Positions 55,636 through 64,000 of a stretch of 64,000 nt of DNA are shown one piece after another. How positions within the stretch are numbered: the first letter of the stretch is position 1; every line of letters begins with the position of its first letter. Position numbers and translations under genes: made by a program. Source of the DNA: Pseudovibrio sp. Tun.PSC04-5.I4 (lineage in GTDB: Bacteria; Pseudomonadota; Alphaproteobacteria; Rhizobiales; Stappiaceae). The DNA lies in the NCBI RefSeq assembly GCF_900104145.1, contig NZ_FNLB01000001.1:1-64000 (forward strand), read 5' to 3'. The notes beneath the pieces were generated by a model. The model made no database searches. It was not told the DNA's origin and saw only the letters and a program-made list of their open reading frames with translations.

Positions 55636-55670
55636 AAAACGTCTCTGGACATTCTTCTCGGAGGCGTTTT
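55636..55670 (+). terminator. terminator of the pectin operon
   Basis: AAAACG-T-CTC pairs with GAG-G-CGTTTT around a 15-nt loop, ending in TTTT, 7 bp after kduI. Confidence 0.7.
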
Positions 55671-55758
55671 CTAGCTTGTAACACTTTCTGTATGAAGACC
55701 CAATTTGTCTTCATTAAGCGGTGGGTTCAACAGGAGAACCCAAAAAACTAGGGGCAAT

Positions 55759-56200
55759 CAGGAGGCGAGTTTGTCGATTGCCGGATCTTGCGCTTTAGAT
55801 TTCATCCCGGGATACCGTTGTTCAAACTTCTGCCTGAGTGTTCCATCCAGTGCCCGAGTGCGGGTTTGGAGTATGAGGTGAGCACCTGACTTCGACCAGC
55901 GCATCTGCTGTTTTTTGCCAAAGCGCTTGCCGACGACCGCAGATCCTCCCCTCCCCTGAAAGTGCTTCTATTGCTGGAAAAAAATCCGACGACTGGGAAG
56001 GCTTGGCATTGAAACACGCTCGTCAGAACTCAGGAGGTTATTCATGGATCGCGGGTAAAAAGCCACCAGCACGGCGCATCCGCAAGGCAATGCATGAGGA
56101 TGACGATAATCGCGACAACTACAGAGTATCCGGATATTGGCGCCAATTACTCTTTTCAACCCATAACCACTTCTAGTATATCGCAAAATCACTGTGTTTG
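55759..56200 (-). mobile_element. transposase remnant (ISKra4-like)
   Basis: A leftward frame reads QMRWSKSGAHLILQTRTRAL and LRQKFEQRYPGMKSKAQD, resembling the C-terminus of ISKra4-type transposases. Upstream pieces toward 56200 are broken (RTNYRDYPH-like debris). The family call is from memory of the motif and is uncertain. Confidence 0.45.
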
Positions 56201-56245
56201 TGTTCTTCCGTTGTGCAAGAAAAATGATGAATCCAAAATCGGTTT

Positions 56246-56287
56246 CACGAGCAACGCATTCATAGAACGATGAATGCGTTGCTCGTG
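56246..56287. repeat. perfect 18-bp hairpin between transposase debris and lysR
   Basis: CACGAGCAACGCATTCAT (56246-56263) and its exact complement (56270-56287) flank a 6-nt loop. There is no U-tract on either side. It could be a strong terminator for the leftward LysR gene, a mobile-element end, or part of a small RNA. Confidence 0.6.
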
Positions 56288-56393
56288 GGTCACTCAGCTA
56301 ACTGTAACGGTCTAATGCAGGGCAATGATTAAGTGCCTGAAGTCCTGAAAACCAATTTCCAATACTGAACTCAGTTTATATGAAGTTGAAAAC

Positions 56394-57347
56394 TCATCTT
56401 TGAGGGCCGCTTAGTTTGGCTCGGTTTTTTATGACTAAGTCAGAAAGAAAGTCTGCCACGGCTCTGGTGCGCCGAGATTGGGCTAAGTCAGATTGGACGA
56501 CGAGATAGATCGGTTGGTCGACGCCAACATCAGAATCCAAACAAACTAAGCCTGCATCCGTAGCAAGGAAATGCGGTAGTACAGCTAGGCCAAGCCCGGC
56601 TTTTGTTGCTGCTAATTGAGTAGCCAACGACGATGTTAGAACAGCAGGTTGGCGGCCTCTTAAGACCCGTTCAATCCATTGCGCAGCAGGAAGATGCGAC
56701 TGCGCTTCACACCAAGCAATGAAAACATCATTCTCATAGCTTCCAAGCTCTGCTAGTTCTTTGTGTTTGAGGGTGTATTCTAAACTTGCATAGAGGCCAT
56801 AACCAAGTGTTCCCAGCCGTTTAAGAGAGACATTACCACGTTCCGGCTTGATCATTCTTATGGCCAAATCGGCATCACGGCGGTGCAAATTGACCGTATT
56901 TATATCGGTAATAATTTCAATCACCAAGTCTGGGTATCTGGCATGGAATTCAGGTAAGGAAGGCAAAATCAAACTTGTTGCAAGATTCTCAGCTGTAGCA
57001 AGGCGTACTTTTCCAAAAACCCCAGCTTGTGCATTTGCGCCTGAGACCAAAGCCAATGCGGCAACTTCCATCACTTCAGCCTTTTCCAGAAGCTCTTTGC
57101 CATCTTCTGTTAGCTGATAGCCAGATTGGTGCCTCACAAACAAAGGTATTTTTAAAGTGGCTTCGAGGCGATCTATCTTCCTCGACAAAGTGGCAACTCC
57201 GATAGTCAAGAATTGAGCTGCAGCGCTGAGCGTACCCGTTCTAGCGACAGCCAAAAATGCCTTGGTATCATCCCACACGAGATCGTTCGAACTGGACTTT
57301 CCATTTATGGAAATTAGTTTGCCATTAATATCTATATTTTCCATCAT
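56394..57347 (-). CDS. LysR-family transcriptional regulator
   Basis: About 317 residues. The winged helix-turn-helix is near residues 25-85 (TKAFLAVARTGTLSAAAQ, ATLSRKIDRLEATL), followed by the substrate-binding domain (LPEFHARYPDLVIEII, DADLAIRM). This type often regulates its divergent neighbour, here an aldo/keto reductase 43 bp away. Start choice among ATGs at 57392, 57347 and 57344 is uncertain; the short gap and overlap favour the later ones. Confidence 0.82.
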   Translation of the reverse strand: MMENIDINGKLISINGKSSSNDLVWDDTKAFLAVARTGTLSAAAQFLTIGVATLSRKIDRLEATLKIPLFVRHQSGYQLTEDGKELLEKAEVMEVAALALVSGANAQAGVFGKVRLATAENLATSLILPSLPEFHARYPDLVIEIITDINTVNLHRRDADLAIRMIKPERGNVSLKRLGTLGYGLYASLEYTLKHKELAELGSYENDVFIAWCEAQSHLPAAQWIERVLRGRQPAVLTSSLATQLAATKAGLGLAVLPHFLATDAGLVCLDSDVGVDQPIYLVVQSDLAQSRRTRAVADFLSDLVIKNRAKLSGPQR

Positions 57348-57390
57348 CGAAAAATGACAAATCTCGAATGATAAGGCAAGGAGTCTTTTC

Positions 57391-58374
57391 ATGGAAAAAG
57401 GAAAATTGGGAACTCAGCTTGAAGTTTCCGCACTCGGTCTTGGGTGTATGGGCATGAGTGAATTCTACGGTCCTAGGGATGACAGCACATCCTTGCAAGT
57501 TTTGGCGCGTGCAGCTGATCTGGGAATAGATTTTTTCGATACAGCTGACATGTATGGCCCTCATCACAACGAAGAGCTGATCGGCCACTTTCTAAAAACA
57601 ACGAAATCATCAATAAAAATTGCAACAAAGTTTGGCATTGTTCGTAAACCGGGAGAATACAACCGGTCTATTAATAACAAACCAGAGTATGCACGAAATG
57701 CATGCGAGGCATCTCTGCGACGTTTGGGAGTTGATTATATTGATCTTTACTATGTCCACCGGATCAATCCTGAACAACCAATCGAGGAAACCATAGGCGA
57801 GCTTTCCCGGTTAGTTGAAGACGGCAAAATCGGAAATATCGGCCTTTGTGAAGTCAACGCGAAAACGCTGCGCCGCGCTCATTCTGTCTATCCGATAACC
57901 GCAGTGCAAACAGAATATTCTTTGTGGTCTCGCCATGTGGAAGAGGAAATTCTGCCAGTTTGTCGCGAGTTGAATATTGGTTTTGTACCTTATTCCCCCT
58001 TGGGGAGAGGGTTTTTAACTGGCCGCTTTAACTCAAAACAGGAATATGAAAATAGCGATTTCCGGTCCCATCTTCCTCGTTTTGCAGAGGCAGCAGTGCC
58101 AGTTAATCGTCGCATTTCAGAGGTCATTACTAAATTTGCAACCAAAAAGAATTGCACACCCGCCCAGCTCTCTCTTGCATGGCTACTTGCAAAGGGAAAC
58201 GACATCGTTCCGATTCCGGGAACAAAAAGGTTGACTTATCTGGAAGAAAACACCGCTGCCACCAACATCAACTTGCCCCTTGAGGATGTTAAAGCGTTGG
58301 AGTCTGAAATCGAATGCCTTCCCGTTATAGGCGAGCGTTACACTCCAGAAGGGATGAAAGGCGTGAATGTATGA
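57391..58374 (+). CDS. aldo/keto reductase
   Basis: 327-residue TIM-barrel reductase. It has LGLGCMGMSEFYG, the catalytic Asp/Tyr in FFDTADMYGPHHNEEL, Lys in IATKFG, His in YYVHRI and the NADPH-binding PIPGTKR. This layout is of the YajO/AKR13-type pyridoxal or quinone-induced reductases. The substrate is unknown. AAGGAG precedes ATG 57391. It is probably controlled by the divergent LysR protein. Confidence 0.88.
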   Translation: MEKGKLGTQLEVSALGLGCMGMSEFYGPRDDSTSLQVLARAADLGIDFFDTADMYGPHHNEELIGHFLKTTKSSIKIATKFGIVRKPGEYNRSINNKPEYARNACEASLRRLGVDYIDLYYVHRINPEQPIEETIGELSRLVEDGKIGNIGLCEVNAKTLRRAHSVYPITAVQTEYSLWSRHVEEEILPVCRELNIGFVPYSPLGRGFLTGRFNSKQEYENSDFRSHLPRFAEAAVPVNRRISEVITKFATKKNCTPAQLSLAWLLAKGNDIVPIPGTKRLTYLEENTAATNINLPLEDVKALESEIECLPVIGERYTPEGMKGVNV

Positions 58375-58478
58375 ACAGGCAACCATCATCCTATTTTTTG
58401 GGCGGCGCTCTCTCGTTCTGTTAAATCCAAACTGTAAGCGGACTTGATGTCTGCACAAAACCGTGTGGGCTTTTTATT

Positions 58479-59526
58479 AGCCTTGTTGCAGAAAGAAAGT
58501 TCAGCTTACAGCTCGGCCTTACCCGCTCAACTCAGGTCGCATTGACGCGTTCGAACGTCGGCCGTTCAAGGTCTGTCATCCGATTGAGGACAGAGACATT
58601 GATTTTGGCCTCCGTCTTCTGGTTCGCAAACTTACGGGACTTCAAACTTGTCCCGATGATTTGTTTATAGCGCGCCATCAAGGTCTCGCCTCTTGAACGC
58701 CGCCCATACTCTTTCTGCTTCTGCCACCCTATTCTACCATGTTTCTCAATGAGAAGAATTTCTCGGTCACGGGCCGTAGGAGCGGTCGCAGCCTCTGGGC
58801 TGGGGATTGCTGTTTTGGGCGGCGGTATGATGACCTCAACGCCGTCAAAACGGTCAGCTATTTCCTGGCGTGTCGGAGTGCCATCATAAGCTCCATCACC
58901 GAGAACCGTGCCAACCGATCCCTCTATCTGGTCCAGAAAATCCGGCACAACAGTTGGATCGCCAACGGTATCTTCCGTCAGTTCAGAACAGATAATTTTG
59001 CCGGTATCCAGGTCCAAACCAAGGTGAAGTTTGCGCTGTTTTCTGCGTTTCTTCTTGGTTCCGTGTTTGTTTTCCTGCCACTCACCAGCCCCAAACATCT
59101 TTATACCCGTGCTATCGATCACAAGAGTTGTCGGGCCAGTATCCTTTTCAGATTTGACTTTGGAAGGGTACAACCCACCAGCTCTACGTGACAGGGTGCT
59201 ATAGTCAGGAACAGCCAAATCAAGCCCCATCAAAGCGAACATTGACTGAACAAATCATTGTGTCTGCCGCAAAGCTAAACCAAACACGGATTTGACACTC
59301 AAACAGGTTTCAATGGCAAGATCTAAATACTTGGCGGGTCTCCCGCTACGGTTGCTCACTGGTGCGAGCCAGGCACGGCAACGCTGTCTTTAACCCAGAC
59401 TGTGATGTCTCCACGCCGACGCAGGCTTTCATTACACCCCGACCAGTTCGTCACCTTATATTCGATTTTCGCGACCTTGTGACGACGGTCGGCATTGTGT
59501 TCAAACGGCATAAAGGAAGTCTTCAA
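58479..59526 (-). mobile_element. IS5-family element copy 2, truncated by IS66
   Basis: The left end AGCCTTGTTGCAGAAAG at 58479 resembles the end of copy 1. In copy 1 the right end lies 69 bp beyond the transposase start, but here the IS66 end begins only 16 bp beyond it, and the missing end is not seen on the far side of IS66. Confidence 0.65.
58532..59511 (-). pseudogene. IS5-family transposase, frameshift and stop
   Basis: The start MPFEHNADRRHKVAKIEY lies at 59511. The first frame stops near 59361; the next continues SNRSGRPAKYLDLAIETC to LRQTQ, then TGA at 59255-59257 where copy-1-like proteins have Gly. The rest (FVQSMFALMGLDLAVPDYS to ERVNAT) is open. The DDE residues are present: LVIDSTGIKMFG, LGDGAYDG and the Glu-containing C-terminal helix. 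Two lesions make it inactive. Confidence 0.8.
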
Positions 59527-59571
59527 GTAAGCGTCCGGCGAACCCGATTTATTTAACTTGAGCCGCTTCAG

Positions 59572-61090
59572 TTACGCTGGTTTACCAACGTAACACCAAG
59601 GCATGAGGTCGTTGATGCGGTTGATCTTGTGGTCGGCAATTTGAGCCAGCACCCAGGTGAGCCACGCTTGTGGGTCGACGTTATTGAGCTTGGCAGTTTG
59701 TATGAGTGTGTTGGCGATTGCAGCAGCCTCTCCCCCGCCTTGTGATCCCATGAAGAGATAATTTTTTCTTCCCAATGCTATCGGCTTCATCGCGCGCTCG
59801 GCTGCGTTGTTGTCCAGCTCCAGATGGCCATTATCAAGATAGGACCGTGCTTTTGGCAGGCGGGTGAGTGCATAACGGATTGCTCCTGCCAGTGGGGACT
59901 TGCCGGATATTCTGGAAAGCTGAGTATGCAGCCAGTTCTCCATATCGTCGAAGACAGGTTTGGCGCATGTCTGCCGGAGGTTCACTCGCTCCGGGGGCGG
60001 CTTCCCGCGGAACTGCTTCTCGATTTCATAAAGTTTTGCGATCCTCTGAATGGCCTCACCGGCAATGCTTGACCCTTAAGAGGCGTGGACATCAACGAAT
60101 TTGCGCCGAATGTGTGCCATACAAGCTATTTCGCTGGCCTAGTCTTCTCCAAACAGTCCTTTAAAGCCAGCATAACCATCGGCGTAGATCCAGCCTTTGT
60201 AGCCCTTCAAGTGACCTCGCGGATGCTCGCCTTCGCGATCAACGGTGAGCTGGCACCAGCCAGAGGCGGCGTTTTTCCTGCCCAAGGTCGCTCATCTCTC
60301 ACATAAGCCCAGATGCGAGCGGTTTTGGTCTTCTTATTGCCCGGAGCCTGAAGTTTGACTGGCGTGTCATCGGCAAAACCCGCGTTTGCCTGCCGCACCA
60401 TTCGGCCAATGGCATCAACCAGTGGCTCAAGCAAAGCCGTGGAGCGGCCAACCCAGTCGCTCAAGGTGGAGCGGCCCAGATCAATGCCTTCCCGGTCATA
60501 AATCTAGGACTGGCGGTACAGCGGTAAGTGATCACAGAACTTCCCTACCAGAACATGAGCCAGCAGACCTGATCCAGGACGCCCGCGCTCAATTGGCCGG
60601 GAGGGAAGCGGGGCTTGAACAACCTTCTCACAGCATGAGCACGACAAGCGCGGGCGAATGATCCGGTTCACCACAAACCGTCCCGGCATATACTCAAGTT
60701 CCTCGGCGACATCCTCCCCAAGCTGTTTCAGTGCACCGTCAACGCAGCGTCAATTGTCGCCTGGAACAAGCACTGTATCAGTGCGCTCCAGATGTGCTGG
60801 TAACGGTTTGCGGCTGTGCTGGCGCTTCTCACTTTTGTCTCCTGAGCACGCTGGATTGCACTGGTCCTCAGCAGCCTCAGCAATGGCTTTGTCCTCAGCA
60901 AGATTAAGGTTGAACTGATCGAGGGCTTCTGATGTGGAGCCAAACCGATGCCGATTGGCCCATGCAGCTGGTGCTAGAGTTGCTCAACCTTCAAACTCAA
61001 AGCCTTCACTTCTTCCGCTAGAAGCTTGTTCACGGCTTTCAGTTCAACCGGATTGTCCGGGGTGATATTCAGGTCCTTGAACATGACCAT
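59572..61090 (-). pseudogene. IS66 TnpC transposase, disrupted
   Basis: The start MVMFKDLNITPDNPVELK at 61090 meets TAG after KVEQL. Later pieces show the zinc region (RLSCSCCEKVV), TPVKLQAPGNKKTKTARIW and a long open C-terminal part to 59572 (RYALTRLPKARSYLDNGHLE, then LDNNAAERAMKPIALGRKN). Frames change several times. Confidence 0.8.
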
Positions 61091-61182
61091 TTTATACAAG
61101 AATTCCCTCATAAAGGTAAAAAGAAAGCATCTTAAACTATTGCGACCATTCACCTATCCAGAAGTCAGAGGCGTCCATGTCT

Positions 61183-61358
61183 TAATCGGCGTACGCCAGT
61201 CGATCCCCTCGGCGACCACGAAAGACAAACAGGTGGCCTGAGTAAGGATCTTCAGCCAAAATCTGTTCTGTTTGAGCGGCCAAAATATTGAAGCCCCGGC
61301 GCATGTCGCTAACACCTGCCGCTAGCCAAACACGGGTATTACTGGGAACCGGGATCAT
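61183..61358 (-). pseudogene. IS66 TnpB, truncated
   Basis: MIPVPSNTRVWLAAGVSDMR and SGHLFVFRGRRGDRL are typical TnpB; the frame ends after 58 residues, about half the usual length, and the rest is deleted. Confidence 0.75.
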
Positions 61359-61378
61359 GTGCGCAGCTCCCGTAAGAT

Positions 61379-61741
61379 TTACCCGATCAGATCAGGGCTA
61401 ACCCGACCACTTAGATTGATGTGATGACCACCCGCAAGCCGGATTTCAAGACAAACTGGACCGGTGTTGCCAACGGCTTGCTCCGCACTCACCACAACGG
61501 GCTTTGACACGCTCTCCTCGACAACGCAGGCAGGAACAAAACTTGGCTCTGACGTGTATGCTGAGTTCCCTTCAAGAGTAGAGTTGAAACGCCGGTCTTT
61601 CAGCCAGTAATACAGCCGTGCTTTTCTTATGCCATGCTGCCTGGCCACATGAGAGATCGGTAAACTTCCTTCCAGCGCTTCTTGACATACCGCCCGCTTG
61701 TCGGCCTCACTCCAGCGTCGTTCTTCACTGTCCTTCATCAC
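61379..61741 (-). CDS. tnpA: IS66 TnpA (helix-turn-helix accessory protein)
   Basis: 120 residues with the IS66 orf1 pattern: RRWSEADKRAVCQEALEG, SHVARQHGIRKARLYYWLKD (helix-turn-helix) and the C-terminal CLEIRLAGGHHINL. The ORF is intact but the other transposition genes are not. Confidence 0.82.
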   Translation of the reverse strand: MMKDSEERRWSEADKRAVCQEALEGSLPISHVARQHGIRKARLYYWLKDRRFNSTLEGNSAYTSEPSFVPACVVEESVSKPVVVSAEQAVGNTGPVCLEIRLAGGHHINLSGRVSPDLIG

Positions 61742-61861
61742 CTAAATCCATGCTGACAAAACTGCTCGCAGGATAGATGAGCAAACAAATAACCGTTAGG
61801 TCACCTTCACCGGACGCTCACACAATGACAATAAGTGTTAGTTTGATCTAACACTGTTCCT

Positions 61862-61894
61862 ATCTGGCAGGCTGATGCTTTGTGCCTGCCAGAT
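61862..61894. terminator. 11-bp perfect hairpin
   Basis: ATCTGGCAGGC/GCCTGCCAGAT with an 11-nt loop lies between the IS66 end and the VirB11 fragment. No U-tract. A short frame after it ends KQLPEDLVRVNG just before the VirB11-like start and may be the end of a lost upstream gene. Confidence 0.4.
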
Positions 61895-61974
61895 CACTTC
61901 AATCAAGATTTGTTGGAAAAGCCAAGCGCTTAAAACAACTCCCTGAGGATCTCGTCAGGGTGAACGGGTAAGCT

Positions 61975-62330
61975 ATGTCTAATGTACTCATAATGAAGCT
62001 TATGGAACCTTTATCTCAGAGCTACAACGATCCTTACGTTGTTGAGCTGCGCATGAAGCGTCCGGAGCTGTTGTTTTAGAACAGCGCAAAGCAGATCTTC
62101 TGGAGGTTGAAGCCGCTGATCTGGGCTTCAATCAGTTGCGCCGGATCTGTCAAGCACTGGCCAATTTCAATGGTCTGAGTTTTTCCGAGGATGCACACCC
62201 AAAATTCTCTGTCACGCTGCCAGAACGACACCGCTTTGAATGCTCGCTTGGACCAAGCACGCTCACCGGTGTGTCGATGGCTGTCCGCTGTAAACATCGC
62301 TACCAGATCAATTTTAAGGATATGGGCCTT
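61975..62330 (+). pseudogene. VirB11-type T4SS ATPase, N-terminal fragment
   Basis: MSNVLIMKLMEPLSQSYNDP leads, after a frameshift near 62075, into LEVEAADLGFNQLRRICQAL, HPKFSVTLPERHRFEC and LTGVSMAVRCKH. The pattern of a short beta-domain and LP-x(4)-R-x(4)-P resembles the N-terminal domain of VirB11/TrbB ATPases. The P-loop half is absent, replaced at about 62330 by IS6 sequence. It points to a lost conjugative or secretion system. Confidence 0.5.
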
Positions 62331-62700
62331 TGCGATGTAATGGTGGACCGCGGATCGTAGTCACGGACAAATTGCGGAGCTATACCAACCCCGTCCAGAC
62401 CCTGACTCCTGATGCAGATCACCGGGCTCGCAATGGATTGAACAACAGGATCGAAAACTCTCACCGTCTGACGAGAAAGCGGGAGAAAATAATGGGAGGG
62501 TTCAAATCGCCCCGGCAGGCACAACGGTTCTTGTCTGCCCACGATCACATCAACACCATCTTCCGTCCCCGCCGCTACAAACTTTCCTCTCATTCCTACC
62601 GCCACGCAAGGGTTGATGCCTTCGCCCTTTGGACGGATTACACGGCAGAAATGACCGCCTGAAATTTGACTGAACGCGGCCTTTGCAACTCACCTCAAAC
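62330..62700 (+). mobile_element. IS6-family remnant D (transposase C-terminal half)
   Basis: The plus-strand ORF to 62662 reads PRIVVTDKLRSYTNPVQ, LNNRIENSHRLTRKREK and KSPRQAQRFLSAHDHINT, the second half of an IS6-type DDE transposase (D of VTDK, E of ENSH). The 3' end near 62698 resembles an IS6 terminal repeat. No gene is seen in 62701-62959. Confidence 0.75.
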
Positions 62701-62959
62701 AACTTGGCAATACCGTTTGTACTCAGCTCCTTTGCATGAAGACGCAAATTTCCCTCGCTAGGCACATATAAAGCGTGAGTTACAAATAAGGGGTTGATGA
62801 AGAAGACACCCACAGAACTCTAACGCGGCTCAGTGGGGTTAAACAAAGAGAGTGCGAAAATAATTTCATAAACTTACAGCGCTTGTAAGTAAAAGCCATT
62901 GACTGGGATTTTTCCGTAGCTTAAGGCGGAAGTGTACTTATGCTTCGTTAGAGATTGCT

Positions 62960-63319
62960 GTGAAATTCGCAAAAGCCAAAGCAACGATTTTAGCTGCGCT
63001 ATTTATTTTGATGCAGCTTGTTGCCCCTCCCGGCATGATGGTGTCCGGAGGTGAGGACGGCTTTGAGATTGTCATTTGTAGTTCTCAAGGAATGAAAACC
63101 ATTCTCATTGACGAGAATGGTAACGAACTCCCTCAGGTCGATAAAGCCAGCGATAGTAATTGTGGTTTTGCACATTCGGTTGCCAAGGCGATCAAGGTTT
63201 CGCCAGAAACCACATTTGCCCGCTCTGGCGTAAGCTCGCTGTCCGTTTCAATTCCGCAAAGCGTAACGTTATTTGAAACGACCTTGCGTACCGGTGCGCC
63301 TAGAGCCCCTCCCGTCTAA
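62960..63319 (+). CDS. small secreted/membrane protein, DUF2946-like
   Basis: 119 residues from GTG 62960. A hydrophobic N-terminal segment (ILAALFILMQLVAP) acts as signal or anchor. The pattern IVICSSQGMKTILIDENGNE and the C-terminal RTGAPRAPPV resemble DUF2946 proteins, often near copper or metal genes. The usual CPxC pair is reduced to a single Cys (NCGFAHS). Function unknown. Confidence 0.55.
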   Translation: MKFAKAKATILAALFILMQLVAPPGMMVSGGEDGFEIVICSSQGMKTILIDENGNELPQVDKASDSNCGFAHSVAKAIKVSPETTFARSGVSSLSVSIPQSVTLFETTLRTGAPRAPPV

Positions 63320-63402
63320 TTAGAATCTGAGCTCATCCCTTTTCTGATCCATCTATTCCACAGCTCCGCTCAATTGGTGGAACTCACAGGATCAGTATAT
63401 CG

Positions 63403-63420
63403 GCTATTTGATCAAATAGC
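63403..63420. promoter_or_regulatory. perfect 18-bp palindrome before the DJ-1/PfpI gene
   Basis: GCTATTTGATCAAATAGC is fully self-complementary and lies 63 bp before ATG 63484. It is a likely operator for a dimeric regulator, which is not encoded in the window. Confidence 0.55.
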
Positions 63421-63483
63421 GTTGCTCAGTGCATTCAAAATTCCCCTATGAATACATATAGATACTAATAGAAAGAGGGAACC

Positions 63484-64000
63484 ATGCGATTTCCTATGGT
63501 TCAACGTATTGGCTTTGTCCTTTCGCCAAGCTTCAGGGCCGCTGATATCATTGGTGTACAAGCTGTGTTGGGCGCAATTCCGCTGCATCGTTGCTACTAC
63601 ATCTCGAAGGTACTTGAGCCTGTAAAGGGCAGAGCAAATTTCCCAATAGTACCCAACACGACTTTCGAGGACTGTCCTCAACTGGACGTTTTGGTTATTG
63701 GAGAAATGTCTGAACATGCACTTAATGATGCAAACTTACTGGCATTCATTCAGGTGAGAGCAAAAACTGCTCAGCATATAATCGGCATTTCCAACGGCGT
63801 ATTAGCCCTTGCAAAAGCTGGTGTACTCAATGGAAAAAGAGCAACAGCAGATGCTTTGACGTATCCTAAGCTCTCAATCTATGATGCTATCCCAGACGGA
63901 CTGGGGAAGCCGGTAGAAGACGGAAATATCATAACTGCCGGACCATCAACAGGCGCTACCGAAGCTGCTTTTTTGACTATGAAAAAGCTGGTCGGTAATC
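63484..64000 (+). CDS. DJ-1/PfpI-family protein, 5' part (runs off the window)
   Basis: 172 codons are visible from ATG 63484, with an AGAGGGA site. The flavodoxin-like start QRIGFVLSPSFRAADIIGVQ, DVLVIGEM and ATADALTYPK fit the DJ-1/PfpI and isonitrile-hydratase-like group. At the nucleophile elbow, where family members have Cys (VCTGA-type), this reads GISNGVLALAKAG, so Ser or Asn replaces Cys. It may therefore be a sensor or regulator domain, possibly with a DNA-binding domain beyond the window. Confidence 0.65.
   Translation, partial: MRFPMVQRIGFVLSPSFRAADIIGVQAVLGAIPLHRCYYISKVLEPVKGRANFPIVPNTTFEDCPQLDVLVIGEMSEHALNDANLLAFIQVRAKTAQHIIGISNGVLALAKAGVLNGKRATADALTYPKLSIYDAIPDGLGKPVEDGNIITAGPSTGATEAAFLTMKKLVGN

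Larger units (their letters stand above)
59527..61821 (-). mobile_element. IS66-family element, defective
   Basis: Ends GTAAGCGTCCGGCGAACCC (59527) and, on the other strand from 61821, GTGAGCGTCCGGTGAAGGTG are related inverted repeats. Inside are tnpA, tnpB and tnpC in the usual order, leftward. Flanking 8-mers differ (GTCTTCAA and ACAATGAC), so no target duplication remains and a rearrangement followed insertion. Confidence 0.8.

Noticed and set aside
1..64000. CRISPR array, tRNA or rRNA genes
   Set aside because: No regularly spaced 25-40 bp repeats and no cloverleaf or rRNA segments were noticed on either strand by eye; a tRNAscan or CRISPR search could overturn this.

Overview
The window looks like an accessory-rich stretch of an alphaproteobacterial chromosome of medium G+C. 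Several traits resemble marine host-associated genera such as Pseudovibrio or Labrenzia, but this placement is inferred from gene content only; no rRNA or other marker gene is present. Genes are dense within operons. Between operons lie worn insertion sequences of the IS3, IS5, IS6, IS66 and probably ISKra4 families, and many otherwise complete genes carry a single frameshift or stop codon.

Layout. 0.1-8.9 kb: a frameshifted haem-oxygenase-like gene, a methyltransferase, an IS3 remnant, a decayed acetyltransferase, a YgjV-like membrane protein, a type III polyketide synthase with its ICMT-type methyltransferase, an NADP-type aldehyde dehydrogenase, and an IS5 remnant. 9.2-13.3 kb: a LytS/LytTR two-component system followed by a CstA-family transporter (BtsSR/BtsT arrangement), with three direct repeats in front of the transporter.

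13.9-34.4 kb, the centrepiece: a leftward run of about 18.7 kb, hypA-cooF-orf-cooS-cooC-cooT-cooJ-hypB-cooM-cooK-cooL-cooX-(cooU/X chimera)-cooU-cooH-hypC-hypD-hypE-nickel permease-hypF. It encodes a Ni-CO dehydrogenase, an energy-converting [NiFe] hydrogenase and nearly all nickel and hydrogenase maturation functions. The predicted chemistry is CO + H2O to CO2 + H2 coupled to ion pumping. A divergent MHYT-LytTR membrane protein sits at its head, where CooA or RcoM would be expected. Between them are LytTR-like direct repeats 21 bp apart and a perfect FNR-type box. Same-orientation IS6-family remnants lie on both sides of the module. Inside the operon a 479-bp tandem duplication has made an intact chimeric CooU/CooX gene.

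34.4-41 kb: an IS6 remnant, an unrecognised ORF, a glycine-rich autotransporter split by a frameshift, a PP2C phosphatase fragment and another IS6 remnant. 41-55.7 kb: a pectin or rhamnogalacturonan oligosaccharide catabolic operon: LacI regulator, peptide-type ABC importer, HAD-fusion protein with an amber stop, an 837-residue protein of unknown function, GH105, GH28, KduD and KduI. An identical 16-bp palindrome lies in front of the regulator and of the operon. 55.7-64 kb: transposase debris, a LysR regulator divergent from an aldo/keto reductase, a second IS5 relic abutting an IS66 element, a VirB11 fragment cut by an IS6 fragment, a small DUF2946-like protein and the start of a DJ-1/PfpI-family gene that runs off the end.
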